The position numbers were made by a program, and so were the translations under genes. DNA of 42,890 bases from assembly GCA_003130875.1 (NCBI GenBank), contig QEXY01000069.1:1-42890 (forward strand), given 5' to 3'. Of the stretch, positions 36,366-42,890 are shown piece after piece. This stretch comes from Ardenticatenia bacterium. GTDB lineage: Bacteria; Chloroflexota; Anaerolineae; 4572-78; NAK82. Positions within the stretch are counted from its first letter, which is position 1, and the number at the start of each line of letters is the position of its first letter. A model generated the notes under the pieces. That model was not told where the DNA came from. It made no database searches and saw nothing but the letters and a program-made list of their open reading frames with translations.

Positions 36366-37277
36366 ATGCGCGTGATCATCACAGGTGGTAGCGGCTTGAT
36401 TGGGCGGGCACTGGTCGCCGAGCTGGTGACGGCGGGATATGAGGTGGCGGTGCCCAGCCGGCGCCCCCAGGAGGTGCAAGGGACTTTGCCGGCCGGGGTA
36501 CAAGTTGCAGCGTGGGATGGGCGCTCAGCGGAGGGGTGGGCGGCGCTGGCGGACGGCGCGCATGCCATTGTCAACCTGGCCGGCTCGAACATCGCCGCCG
36601 GGCGCTGGACGCCGGAACGCAAACAGGCGATTCTGCAAAGCCGCCTGAGCGCCGCTTATGCCGTGGTGCAGGCCGTGCAACAGGCGACCCACAAGCCGCA
36701 GGTCGTGATCCAGGCATCCGCCACCGGTTATTACGGACCGCGCGGCGATGAGACTATCACCGAGGATAGCTCAGCTGGTGATGATTTCCTGGCACGGGTC
36801 TGTGAGGAGTGGGAGCGCTCCTCAGCTCCGGTGGCGGAGATGGGCGTGCGCCACGTGGTGGTGCGCATCGGCATGGTGCTGAGCCGAGAGGGGGGCGCCT
36901 TTCCCCGGATTGTGACCCCGTTTCGTTTCTTCCTCGGTGGGCCTCTGGGGGATGGCCGGCAGTGGTTCCCATGGATTCACATTGCGGACGTGGTGCGTGC
37001 TATGCGCTACTTGATCGAGTCGGATGGTGCGTCCGGCGCCTTCAATCTGGTGGCGCCAACGCCCGTCACCGCGCGTGAATTCGCCCAAACCCTGGGACGC
37101 GTCATGGGACGCCCGGCTGCCATGCCGGTGCCAGCCTTCATGTTGCGGCTGCTGTTCGGTGAGATGGCGACCATCCTGTTACAGGGCCAGCGTGCCATCC
37201 CGCAGCGCCTGCTCGCGCTGGGTTTTCGCTTCCGCTATCCCCAGCTGGAGGATGCCCTGCGCGCGCTGTTGGGATAG
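36366..37277 (+). CDS. TIGR01777-type SDR-superfamily protein (epimerase-like)
   Basis: A 303-residue Rossmann-fold protein of the extended SDR superfamily. It starts MRVIITGGSGLIGRALVAEL, with the dinucleotide-binding TGGxGxIG, then IVNLAGSNIAAGRW, the ATGYYGPRGDE segment with the YxxxK-like region altered as in this subfamily, and VRIGMVLSREGGAFP. The C-terminus (PVPAFMLRLLFGEMATILLQGQRAIPQRL) is the DUF1731 extension. Members include YfcH and the chloroplast division factor-associated GC1/SulA homologue; enzymatic substrate unknown. ATG behind AAGGAGCG. It follows the pterin dehydratase by 72 bp. Confidence 0.9.
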   Translation: MRVIITGGSGLIGRALVAELVTAGYEVAVPSRRPQEVQGTLPAGVQVAAWDGRSAEGWAALADGAHAIVNLAGSNIAAGRWTPERKQAILQSRLSAAYAVVQAVQQATHKPQVVIQASATGYYGPRGDETITEDSSAGDDFLARVCEEWERSSAPVAEMGVRHVVVRIGMVLSREGGAFPRIVTPFRFFLGGPLGDGRQWFPWIHIADVVRAMRYLIESDGASGAFNLVAPTPVTAREFAQTLGRVMGRPAAMPVPAFMLRLLFGEMATILLQGQRAIPQRLLALGFRFRYPQLEDALRALLG

Positions 37278-37585
37278 GGCCAGGGTAAGGAAGCTGGATG
37301 GGCATCCGGGAAGGGTCGGGTGTCTTGTGGGGGAGAGCGTCTTGGCGTGGAGCCGAGTCACGCTCAGCTGCGCGTGTGCAAAATGGCGCGCATGGGCCGC
37401 CAAGCATGCCGAGGACTTTCAGAACACGAAACACATGCCAGAACGCGCCAGGCACGGACTTCCAGCGTTCGAGTTCTCAGCGTCTTCTGCCGCCGAGCAC
37501 CCGGAGCACACAGAACCTCATCATAAGAGATAGGCGCAGGATTCTCCGCGTCCTGGCAGTGCGATAGACCCATGATCGCGCCCTT
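37278..37585. other. Gene-free degenerate sequence
   Basis: No gene is supported. Around 37420-37560 the sequence has a broken CGAG/GCAC/CAGA-type repetitive texture and short overlapping frames of low complexity (for example SASSAAEHPEHTEP), resembling eroded intergenic repeat DNA rather than coding sequence. From 37586 the promoter of the next gene begins; 37615-37729 is its leader. Confidence 0.45.
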
Positions 37586-37614
37586 TTGACAAGGATGCCG
37601 ATGACGCCTATCAT
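37586..37614 (+). promoter_or_regulatory. Promoter of the CpXC-domain gene
   Basis: Perfect TTGACA (37586-37591) and TATCAT (37609-37614) with a 17-bp spacer. The ATG is 115 bp downstream of the -10, giving an unusually long leader of about 110 nt. Confidence 0.65.
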
Positions 37615-37729
37615 ATGGAGCGGTTTGTAACCCACCAAGTCAGCAGAATGTTGCACGGGGGCTGCCACGGGGTGGCGTGTGCTGGGTGCGTATGTGGCAT
37701 GCCCCCAATGATTCAGAAAGGATGGTTCC

Positions 37730-39085
37730 ATGGCAACACGCCAATTGATTATGCCCGTCTTATGTTCGGCGTGCGGAGCACGCTTCACCGCCCCGGTCGA
37801 GGGGATCGTCGATGTGGGCAGCAACCCGGCGCTCAAGTCGCGCTTTCTCAGCGGTCGCTTCAACATGACCCGCTGTCCGCGCTGTGGTAACGAGGCGGTG
37901 TTGAACTCCCCGCTTTTATATCACGACCCGGAGCACGAGCTGGCGCTGGTCTTGATGCCGGTTGAGCTCAACCTCAATCACACCGATCAGCAGCGCATCA
38001 TCGGCGACCTGACCAACGCGCTGATCAACAGCCTGCCACCGGAAAAGCGCAAGGGCTACCTGCTCACCCCGCAGGTCTTCTTCTCGCTGCAAAGTATGAT
38101 GGACCGAGTGCTGCAGGCAGAGGGGATCACCCCCGAAATGATCGAGCGCCAGCGTGCCAGAGCGCGGCTCATCGAGACCTTCTTGCGGGCGCGTGACGAG
38201 GAGACGCTGCGCACGCTGGTCAAACAACACGAAGCGGAGCTGGATTACGAGTTCTTCCAGACGCTGACCGCTTCTGCTCAAGCCATGCAGGCGGAGGGCC
38301 AGCCCGAAATGGCTCGCACGCTGTTGGGATTGCGCGCGGTACTGGTCGAGATGAGCAGTGCGGCGCGCAAGGCAGCCGCGGAAGCGAATGCGGCGCTGGG
38401 CCTCGGCGAGATGATCACCCGCGAGGACCTGCTCGAAAGGCTGCAAAAGGCGTCCTCGGATGAGGAGTTCGAGGAATTGGTGGCAGTAGGGCGGCCGCTG
38501 CTGGACTACTCCTTCTTCCAGGGCCTCACCGCCCAGATCGAGGCGGCCGAGTCTCAGCAGGATGCCGAGACGGCGAACCGCCTGCGCGCGCTGCGTTCGC
38601 GCATCCTGGACACCGCGGCGCGCCAGGATGAGGAGATGCGCAAGGCGGTCCAGGAATCCGCCGAGCTGCTCAAGAACGTCCTGATGGCCGAAGATCCACG
38701 CGCTGTGATGCAGCAGAACAAAGAACGCATTGATGACCTGTTCCTGAGCATCCTGTCGGCCAATCTGCAGCAGGCGCGTGCGGATGGGCGCTCCGACCTC
38801 GCAGCCCGGCTGGAGGCCATCGGCGATATCGCGGCGGACATTCTGGAGGAACGTCTGCCTCCTGAGATCCGCCTGATCCAGCAGTTGATGCGCGCTGCCT
38901 ATCCAGAGGAGACGGGGCAGCTGCTGACCCAGAATCGCGCCCTTATCACCGAGCAGATGCTCGCCGTCATGGAGAATATCCTCCAGCAGCTGGAAGCAGC
39001 ACGCCAAACGCGCGCTGCTGAGCGTCTCCGCCAGATCCTGGAGCAGGCACGCGCGATCAGCCAGATTGCGGTGCAGACGCGCTGA
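37730..39085 (+). CDS. CpXC-domain protein with alpha-helical repeats
   Basis: A 451-residue cytoplasmic protein. The N-terminus is a zinc ribbon of the CpXC type: CSAC (Cys12, Cys15) and CPRC (Cys49, Cys52), followed by a YHDPEHELALVLMPVELNL strand typical of the family. The rest is predicted almost wholly helical and contains recurring units: an ETLRTLVKQHEAELDYEFF block near 155-175 resembles EEFEELVAVGRPLLDYSFF near 240-260, each followed by a LTAxxxxxxxxGQPEMAxxLxxLR helix pair, suggesting internal duplication. No catalytic motif is visible. It ends convergently with the FHA gene two bases away. Function unknown. Confidence 0.8.
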   Translation: MATRQLIMPVLCSACGARFTAPVEGIVDVGSNPALKSRFLSGRFNMTRCPRCGNEAVLNSPLLYHDPEHELALVLMPVELNLNHTDQQRIIGDLTNALINSLPPEKRKGYLLTPQVFFSLQSMMDRVLQAEGITPEMIERQRARARLIETFLRARDEETLRTLVKQHEAELDYEFFQTLTASAQAMQAEGQPEMARTLLGLRAVLVEMSSAARKAAAEANAALGLGEMITREDLLERLQKASSDEEFEELVAVGRPLLDYSFFQGLTAQIEAAESQQDAETANRLRALRSRILDTAARQDEEMRKAVQESAELLKNVLMAEDPRAVMQQNKERIDDLFLSILSANLQQARADGRSDLAARLEAIGDIAADILEERLPPEIRLIQQLMRAAYPEETGQLLTQNRALITEQMLAVMENILQQLEAARQTRAAERLRQILEQARAISQIAVQTR

Positions 39086-39087
39086 GC

Positions 39088-39738
39088 TCAGGGCACGGCA
39101 TATTGCAGCCGATAGCCGTGCCCGCGCACTGTGATAATATACGCGTGGTCCGGGTCGAGCGCGGCGATGCGGTCGCGCAAGCGGCGTGCCAGAGCGTCGA
39201 TGGCCTGTTCGGTGACGCCTTCCACGGCGTCCTCGCCCCAGACGGCGTGCACCACCTCCTCGCGGCTGACCACCTGCCCGGCGCGTTCATAGAGGAGTGC
39301 CAGCATGCGATACTGGGCGGGGGAAAGGGGAGGGTGCAGCTCCTGACCTGCCACCCACACGCTCCGCGAAGCAGGATCGATGCGGATCTGCGGCTGACCT
39401 GATGCCTCGAGCGTCAGCGGCACCGTGGCGCCGGCATCGACAAAGCGCAAGCGCGCCGCAAACGCGATGCCGATCTCATCGCCGTCCACCAAGCGGACCG
39501 GCTGGGTCAGGCGCTGTCCGTTCAGATAGGTGCCGTTCTTGCTGCCCAGGTCTTCGAGGATATAACCCTCCTGCGTGCAGGCGATGCGCGCATGGTGGCG
39601 CGATGCTTGCCGGTCGTTGACCACGACGCGACAATCCGGACCGCGTCCGATGAGCACCTCCGGCGCGTCCAGCAGCCATTGGCGTTGGGGGCTGCTGCCC
39701 TCTTGCAAGATCAACATCGCCACGCACGCCTCGTTCAT
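39088..39738 (-). CDS. FHA-domain / OmpR-type winged-helix protein
   Basis: A 216-residue cytoplasmic protein fusing a phosphothreonine-binding FHA domain (about 5-95: VLIGRGPDC, RQASRHHARI, LEDLGSKNGTYLNG, all key Arg, Ser, His and Asn present) to an OmpR/PhoB-like winged helix (about 115-215: LSPAQYRMLALLYERAGQVVSREE and YIITVRGHGYRL). This suggests a transcription factor gated by Ser/Thr phosphorylation rather than by a receiver domain. No Ser/Thr kinase gene is in the window. ATG at 39736-39738; a longer in-frame ATG 48 bases upstream is possible. It lies 94 bp after the DivIVA-like gene. Confidence 0.88.
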   Translation of the reverse strand: MNEACVAMLILQEGSSPQRQWLLDAPEVLIGRGPDCRVVVNDRQASRHHARIACTQEGYILEDLGSKNGTYLNGQRLTQPVRLVDGDEIGIAFAARLRFVDAGATVPLTLEASGQPQIRIDPASRSVWVAGQELHPPLSPAQYRMLALLYERAGQVVSREEVVHAVWGEDAVEGVTEQAIDALARRLRDRIAALDPDHAYIITVRGHGYRLQYAVP

Positions 39739-39832
39739 CGGAAATCCACTCCCATCATCCCAATCCGGCCTGCCATTCCTATGCATGCGATCCCAATGCC
39801 ATCACTGCGGGAACAACCGGGCGGACGCCTTG

Positions 39833-40348
39833 TCATGTTCTGGCCGGTTTGCCTGTCTCCACCTCGGCCTCAACCGGCGGTGCCGCTTCGCTCTTCCGGT
39901 GGCTGGCGGAGCGTTCCAGCTTGTGGATGCCGTTGCGCACCGTGGTGATGAGGCGCAACAGCTCCTCTTCCAGATTGCTGAGCACTTCCACCACATACGC
40001 ATCGGCGTCCGCACGGATCAGTTCAGCGGAGCGATTCGCCTCGGCGAGCAGCGCTTGCGCCTTTTGCTCCGCCTGCCGCACCACTTCCTGCTGGTCGATC
40101 AGCGCGCTGATCTGCTCCTGCGCCTGGGCGATGATCCGGTCGGCCTCGCGTTGGGCCTGTTCGATCAGCCGTTCCCGTTCGGCGCCCAACTGCCTGGCCC
40201 TTTTCACCTCGTCCGGGATGGCCATGCGCAGCTGATCGATAATATCCAAAAACGTCTCTTCCTGAATGACCACGTTGGAAGTGAACGGGATGCGCCAGCT
40301 CTTGTGGATCAGGGTTTCCAATCGATCTACCAGGTGGAGGATATCCAT
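39833..40348 (-). CDS. DivIVA-like coiled-coil protein
   Basis: A 171-residue protein. Residues 1-40 have a short N-terminal domain (MDILHLVDRLETLIHKSWRI) followed by a long charged coiled coil (about 45-130) with AQREADRIIAQAQEQ and AEQKAQALLAEANRSAELI heptads resembling DivIVA or the F0 b-subunit stalk. No membrane segment or Walker motif is seen, so it is not an ATP synthase subunit. The C-terminal 35 residues are disordered and charged. ATG with AGGGGG upstream. The very strong promoter at 40382-40410 implies high expression. A scaffold or polar-growth role is only a guess. Confidence 0.72.
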   Translation of the reverse strand: MDILHLVDRLETLIHKSWRIPFTSNVVIQEETFLDIIDQLRMAIPDEVKRARQLGAERERLIEQAQREADRIIAQAQEQISALIDQQEVVRQAEQKAQALLAEANRSAELIRADADAYVVEVLSNLEEELLRLITTVRNGIHKLERSASHRKSEAAPPVEAEVETGKPART

Positions 40349-40381
40349 GGCGCCCGCCCCCTTTTCTTATGTTATGTCATG

Positions 40382-40410
40382 ATTATATTATGAGAAGTTG
40401 ATCCTGTCAA
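40382..40410 (-). promoter_or_regulatory. Consensus promoter of the DivIVA-like gene
   Basis: Minus-strand TTGACA (40410-40405) and TATAAT (40387-40382) are perfect, with a 17-bp spacer, 34 bp before the ATG. The -35 lies next to the -35 of the divergent tsaD promoter. Confidence 0.85.
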
Positions 40411-40425
40411 CGGTTGCAGAATACT
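40398..40425 (+). promoter_or_regulatory. Promoter of tsaD
   Basis: TTGATC (40398-40403) and AATACT (40420-40425) with a 16-bp spacer, 48 bp before the GTG start. It overlaps the minus-strand promoter of the DivIVA-like gene, so the two may compete for polymerase. Confidence 0.45.
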
Positions 40426-40473
40426 AGTGAACATGGTATCCTATTTCTTCTGTAAGTGCGAGAAGAGAGTGCC

Positions 40474-41520
40474 GTGAGCACGATCTTGGCTATTGAAACC
40501 TCCTGTGATGAAACAGCCGCGGCAGTGGTCGTGGACGGCCAGGTGATCCGTTCCAATGTGGTCGCCTCGCAGATCGAGATCCACCGCCGCTATGGGGGCG
40601 TGTTCCCCGAAGTGGCCTCGCGCCAGCACATCCTGGCGATCAGCCCGGTGATCCAGGATGCCATGACGCAGGCGCGTGTGGCATGGAACGACCTGGACGC
40701 CATCGCCGTCACCTACGGGCCGGGTTTGGCCGGCAGCTTGCTGGTGGGCGTGAACGCCGCCAAGGGGATTGCCCTGGCATTGGGGCGGCCGCTGATCGGC
40801 ATCAACCATCTGGAAGGGCATCTCTACTCCAACTGGCTGATCACCAACGGCGAGCCAGCAGTGCCGCGTTTTCCGGCGGTGTGCCTGATCGCCTCGGGTG
40901 GCCATACTGAGCTGGTGCTGGTGCGCGACCACCTGGATTATGAGGTGCTGGGGCGCACCCAGGACGACGCCGCCGGCGAGGTGTTCGATAAGGTGGCGCG
41001 CCTGTTGGATCTGGGATACCCCGGCGGGCCGGCCATCGAAAAAGCGGCCGAACGCGGCGACGCCACCGCCTTTGACCTGCCCCGCGCACGGCTGCGCGGC
41101 ACGTGGGATTTCAGCTTTTCGGGTTTGAAGACCGCCGTGCTGCGCATTGTGCAGCGCTACACGGATGGCATCCAGAAGCCGGCGGACGCCCTGGACGCGC
41201 CGCGCGCAGCCTTCACCCTGCCGATCGCTGACCTGGCTGCCAGCTTCCAGATGGCGGTGGTGGACATCCTGGTCGAGAAGACCTGCCAGGCCGCTGAACG
41301 CTACAATGTAGCGGAGATCCTGTTGGCCGGCGGCGTGAGCGCTAACAGCCGCCTGCGACACGAAATGGCCCTGCGCGCCCAACGTCCGGTGCGCGTCCCG
41401 CCGCTGTGGCTGTGTACGGATAACGCCGCTATGATCGGCGCCGCCGCCCATTATCACCTCCTGGCCGGCCGCGTGGATGGCCTGGACCTGGATATTCTGC
41501 CCAATCTACAACTAGGATGA
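40474..41520 (+). CDS. tsaD: tRNA N6-adenosine threonylcarbamoyltransferase
   Basis: TsaD (348 aa) joins the threonylcarbamoyl group to A37 of tRNAs decoding ANN codons, working with TsaB and TsaE. The ASKHA fold is clear: STILAIETSCDETAAAVV at the N-terminus, YGGVFPEVASRQH, the metal-binding HLEGHLYSNW, ASGGHTELV, and C-terminal GGVSANSRLR and CTDNAAMIG. GTG at 40474-40476 is taken as start because of the AGAAGAGAG just upstream and the canonical STILAIETS beginning; another in-frame GTG lies 18 bases earlier. A kinase-like gene follows four bases later. Confidence 0.97.
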   Translation: MSTILAIETSCDETAAAVVVDGQVIRSNVVASQIEIHRRYGGVFPEVASRQHILAISPVIQDAMTQARVAWNDLDAIAVTYGPGLAGSLLVGVNAAKGIALALGRPLIGINHLEGHLYSNWLITNGEPAVPRFPAVCLIASGGHTELVLVRDHLDYEVLGRTQDDAAGEVFDKVARLLDLGYPGGPAIEKAAERGDATAFDLPRARLRGTWDFSFSGLKTAVLRIVQRYTDGIQKPADALDAPRAAFTLPIADLAASFQMAVVDILVEKTCQAAERYNVAEILLAGGVSANSRLRHEMALRAQRPVRVPPLWLCTDNAAMIGAAAHYHLLAGRVDGLDLDILPNLQLG

Positions 41521-41524
41521 TGCG

Positions 41525-42890
41525 ATGCTGATGACAAAACCACACCCAACCGAAACGGCCGTTTCGCGGGTGCGCCGTGCCCGACCGCGCACAACCGCGC
41601 AGATCCGTCTGCCGGATGGACGTCTGTACGAGGCGCCGGTCGGCACGCCGTTGGGGACGTACTTCAAAGCGATCGATCACACTGCCAGGCACGCGCTGCC
41701 CGTCATCGCGGCGCTGGTCAACGGTGAGCTGCGCGAGCTCACCTATCCTGTGGAGCGCGATGCCGATGTCGTCCCCATCACGCTCGCCGATAGCGACGGC
41801 CAGCGCATTTATGCGCGCTCGCTCACCTTCCTGATGATCGCGGCGGTGGAGGAGCTCTACCCCGAAGCGGACATCACCGTGGACTATGCCCTCTATTCAG
41901 GCGGGCTGTATTGCGTCGTGAACAGGCGCGCGCCGTTCACCGCCACTGAACTGCAGCGCATCGAAGCGCGCATGCGCGAGATGGTGGATGCCGACATGCC
42001 CATCGGCAAGGAGCATGTGCCCCTTGAGGAAGCGTTGCGCCACTTCGAGGCCAAGGGCTACACCGACAAGGTCACGTTACTCAAAAATCGCAAGAAGGAC
42101 TATCTGACGCTCTACACCCTGGGTAAGACGCGCGATTATTTCCACGGCTATATGGTGCCTTCGACGGGCTACCTGCGGCAGTTTGCGCTCCGTCCGTACG
42201 GCAGCGGCTTTGCCCTGTTGTATCCGCGCCATGAGCAGCCCGACGTGGTGCAGGAGCTCAAGGAATCGCCCGGCCTGGTCGCGGTGTTCAACGAGTATGG
42301 CGAGTGGATGCGCCTGATGGGCATTTCCAACGTGGGAGCGTTGAACGAGGCCCAGGAAGCTGGGCGCATGCGCGAGATCATTTTGGTGTCGGAAGCGCTG
42401 CACGAGCAGCGTATTGCCCGCATCGCCTCCGCTATCGCGCAGCGTCAGCCGCGCGTGCGTGTGGTGTTGATTGCAGGGCCGTCCTCTTCGGGCAAGACTA
42501 CCTTCTCCAAGCGCCTCTCCATCCAGCTGCTGGCTAACGGCATCCGTCCTGTTCCCATTGCACTGGATGACTTCTTCGTTAATCGCGAGGAGAGCCCGCG
42601 CGACGAGAACGGCCAATATGATTTCGAGTCGCTCCACGTGCTGGATTTACCCCTGTTTAACAGCACCCTCAATCGGTTGATTGCCGGGCAAGAGGTGACA
42701 TTGCCTCGTTTCAATTTTTTCACCGGCCTTCGCGAAGAGGGAAACACGATTAGCATCGACGAGGATGAGGTCATTCTGATCGAGGGCATTCACGGACTGA
42801 ATCCGGAGCTGGTGCGCGAGATCGCGCCGGAGTGCATCTATCGCATCTACCTGTCCGCATTGACGCAGCTGAACATCGACCGGCACAATC
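41525..42890 (+). CDS. TGS/SAD-domain uridine kinase-like protein (3' end outside window)
   Basis: The first 455 codons of a composite protein. An N-terminal TGS-like domain (about 25-90, IRLPDGRLYEAPVGTPLGTYF) and a SAD-like region (about 95-230, ending near GYLRQFALRPYG) resemble the accessory domains of threonyl-tRNA synthetase. Then comes a phosphoribulokinase/uridine-kinase-type P-loop domain with VVLIAGPSSSGKTTFSKRL, ALDDFFVNR, the Asp-rich substrate loop and VILIEGIHGLNPEL. Such kinases usually phosphorylate nucleosides. No aminoacylation core is present. ATG at 41525 is four bases after the tsaD stop, so probably co-transcribed. Function is inferred by family. Confidence 0.85.
   Translation, partial: MLMTKPHPTETAVSRVRRARPRTTAQIRLPDGRLYEAPVGTPLGTYFKAIDHTARHALPVIAALVNGELRELTYPVERDADVVPITLADSDGQRIYARSLTFLMIAAVEELYPEADITVDYALYSGGLYCVVNRRAPFTATELQRIEARMREMVDADMPIGKEHVPLEEALRHFEAKGYTDKVTLLKNRKKDYLTLYTLGKTRDYFHGYMVPSTGYLRQFALRPYGSGFALLYPRHEQPDVVQELKESPGLVAVFNEYGEWMRLMGISNVGALNEAQEAGRMREIILVSEALHEQRIARIASAIAQRQPRVRVVLIAGPSSSGKTTFSKRLSIQLLANGIRPVPIALDDFFVNREESPRDENGQYDFESLHVLDLPLFNSTLNRLIAGQEVTLPRFNFFTGLREEGNTISIDEDEVILIEGIHGLNPELVREIAPECIYRIYLSALTQLNIDRHN

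Noticed and set aside
39083-39090. Palindrome TGAGCTCA as a terminator between the convergent CpXC and FHA genes.
   Set aside because: It is only the two convergent stop codons overlapping a short palindrome; no stem of useful length or T run is present.

Overview
The window looks like chromosomal DNA of a member of the Chloroflexota, probably an Anaerolineae-like lineage. This is an inference from gene content and style, not from a database search: high-GC coding DNA with many GTG/TTG starts, a split transketolase, a CpXC-domain protein, a TGS-containing uridine-kinase-like protein, a secreted protein carrying a 'VFLPVIA' motif, and GC-rich hairpin repeats between genes. I see no phage, insertion sequence, CRISPR array or integrase; most of the window is ordinary housekeeping and transport DNA.

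Layout. Positions 1-5148 (minus strand) hold a compact histidine operon, hisD-hisC-hisB-hisH-hisA-hisF, with hisF cut by the window edge. Upstream on the same strand are a membrane-anchored MA-type metallopeptidase-like protein (5227-6558) and a Trm112-like zinc protein (6555-6818), joined by an ATGA overlap. Divergent from these, 6982-11163 encodes a two-subunit transketolase and two glycosyltransferases. A secreted protein of unknown function (11305-12558), an orphan amino-acid-type binding lipoprotein (12770-13969) and a P5C-dehydrogenase-type aldehyde dehydrogenase (14010-15590) follow. A diguanylate cyclase response regulator (15635-17119, minus) and a soluble GAF-PAS histidine kinase (17427-18992, plus) are divergent and probably related in signalling.

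From 19082 to 27817 lies an oligopeptide/dipeptide ABC transporter locus: binding protein, two ATPases, second binding protein, two permeases, then a Nudix hydrolase. A 14-bp perfect hairpin separates the second binding protein from the permeases. A large membrane glycosyltransferase (27997-30366, minus) is followed by a tungstate-type ABC transporter (30596-33321), tRNA-Cys (33541-33611) and asnS (34059-35396, minus). The last third holds a pterin dehydratase, a TIGR01777-type SDR protein, a CpXC protein, an FHA-winged-helix regulator, a DivIVA-like coiled-coil protein, tsaD and the start of a TGS/uridine-kinase-like gene.

Regulatory signals that can be read by eye are good sigma70-type promoters: in front of tRNA-Cys (TTGACA-N18-TATAAT), the DivIVA-like gene (TTGACA-N17-TATAAT), the CpXC gene, the histidine kinase, the first peptide-binding protein and transketolase. 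Gene-free stretches (33612-34058, 35397-35948, 37278-37729) hold GC-rich hairpins, a short repeat shared with 27836-27869, and degenerate low-complexity sequence. The most notable protein-level oddity is a Cys in place of the Mg-binding Asp of the thiamine-diphosphate motif in the transketolase N-terminal subunit. No clearly new multi-gene system is evident; the best candidates for under-described biology are the unknown secreted protein at 11305-12558 and the FHA/coiled-coil/CpXC neighbourhood at 37730-40410.
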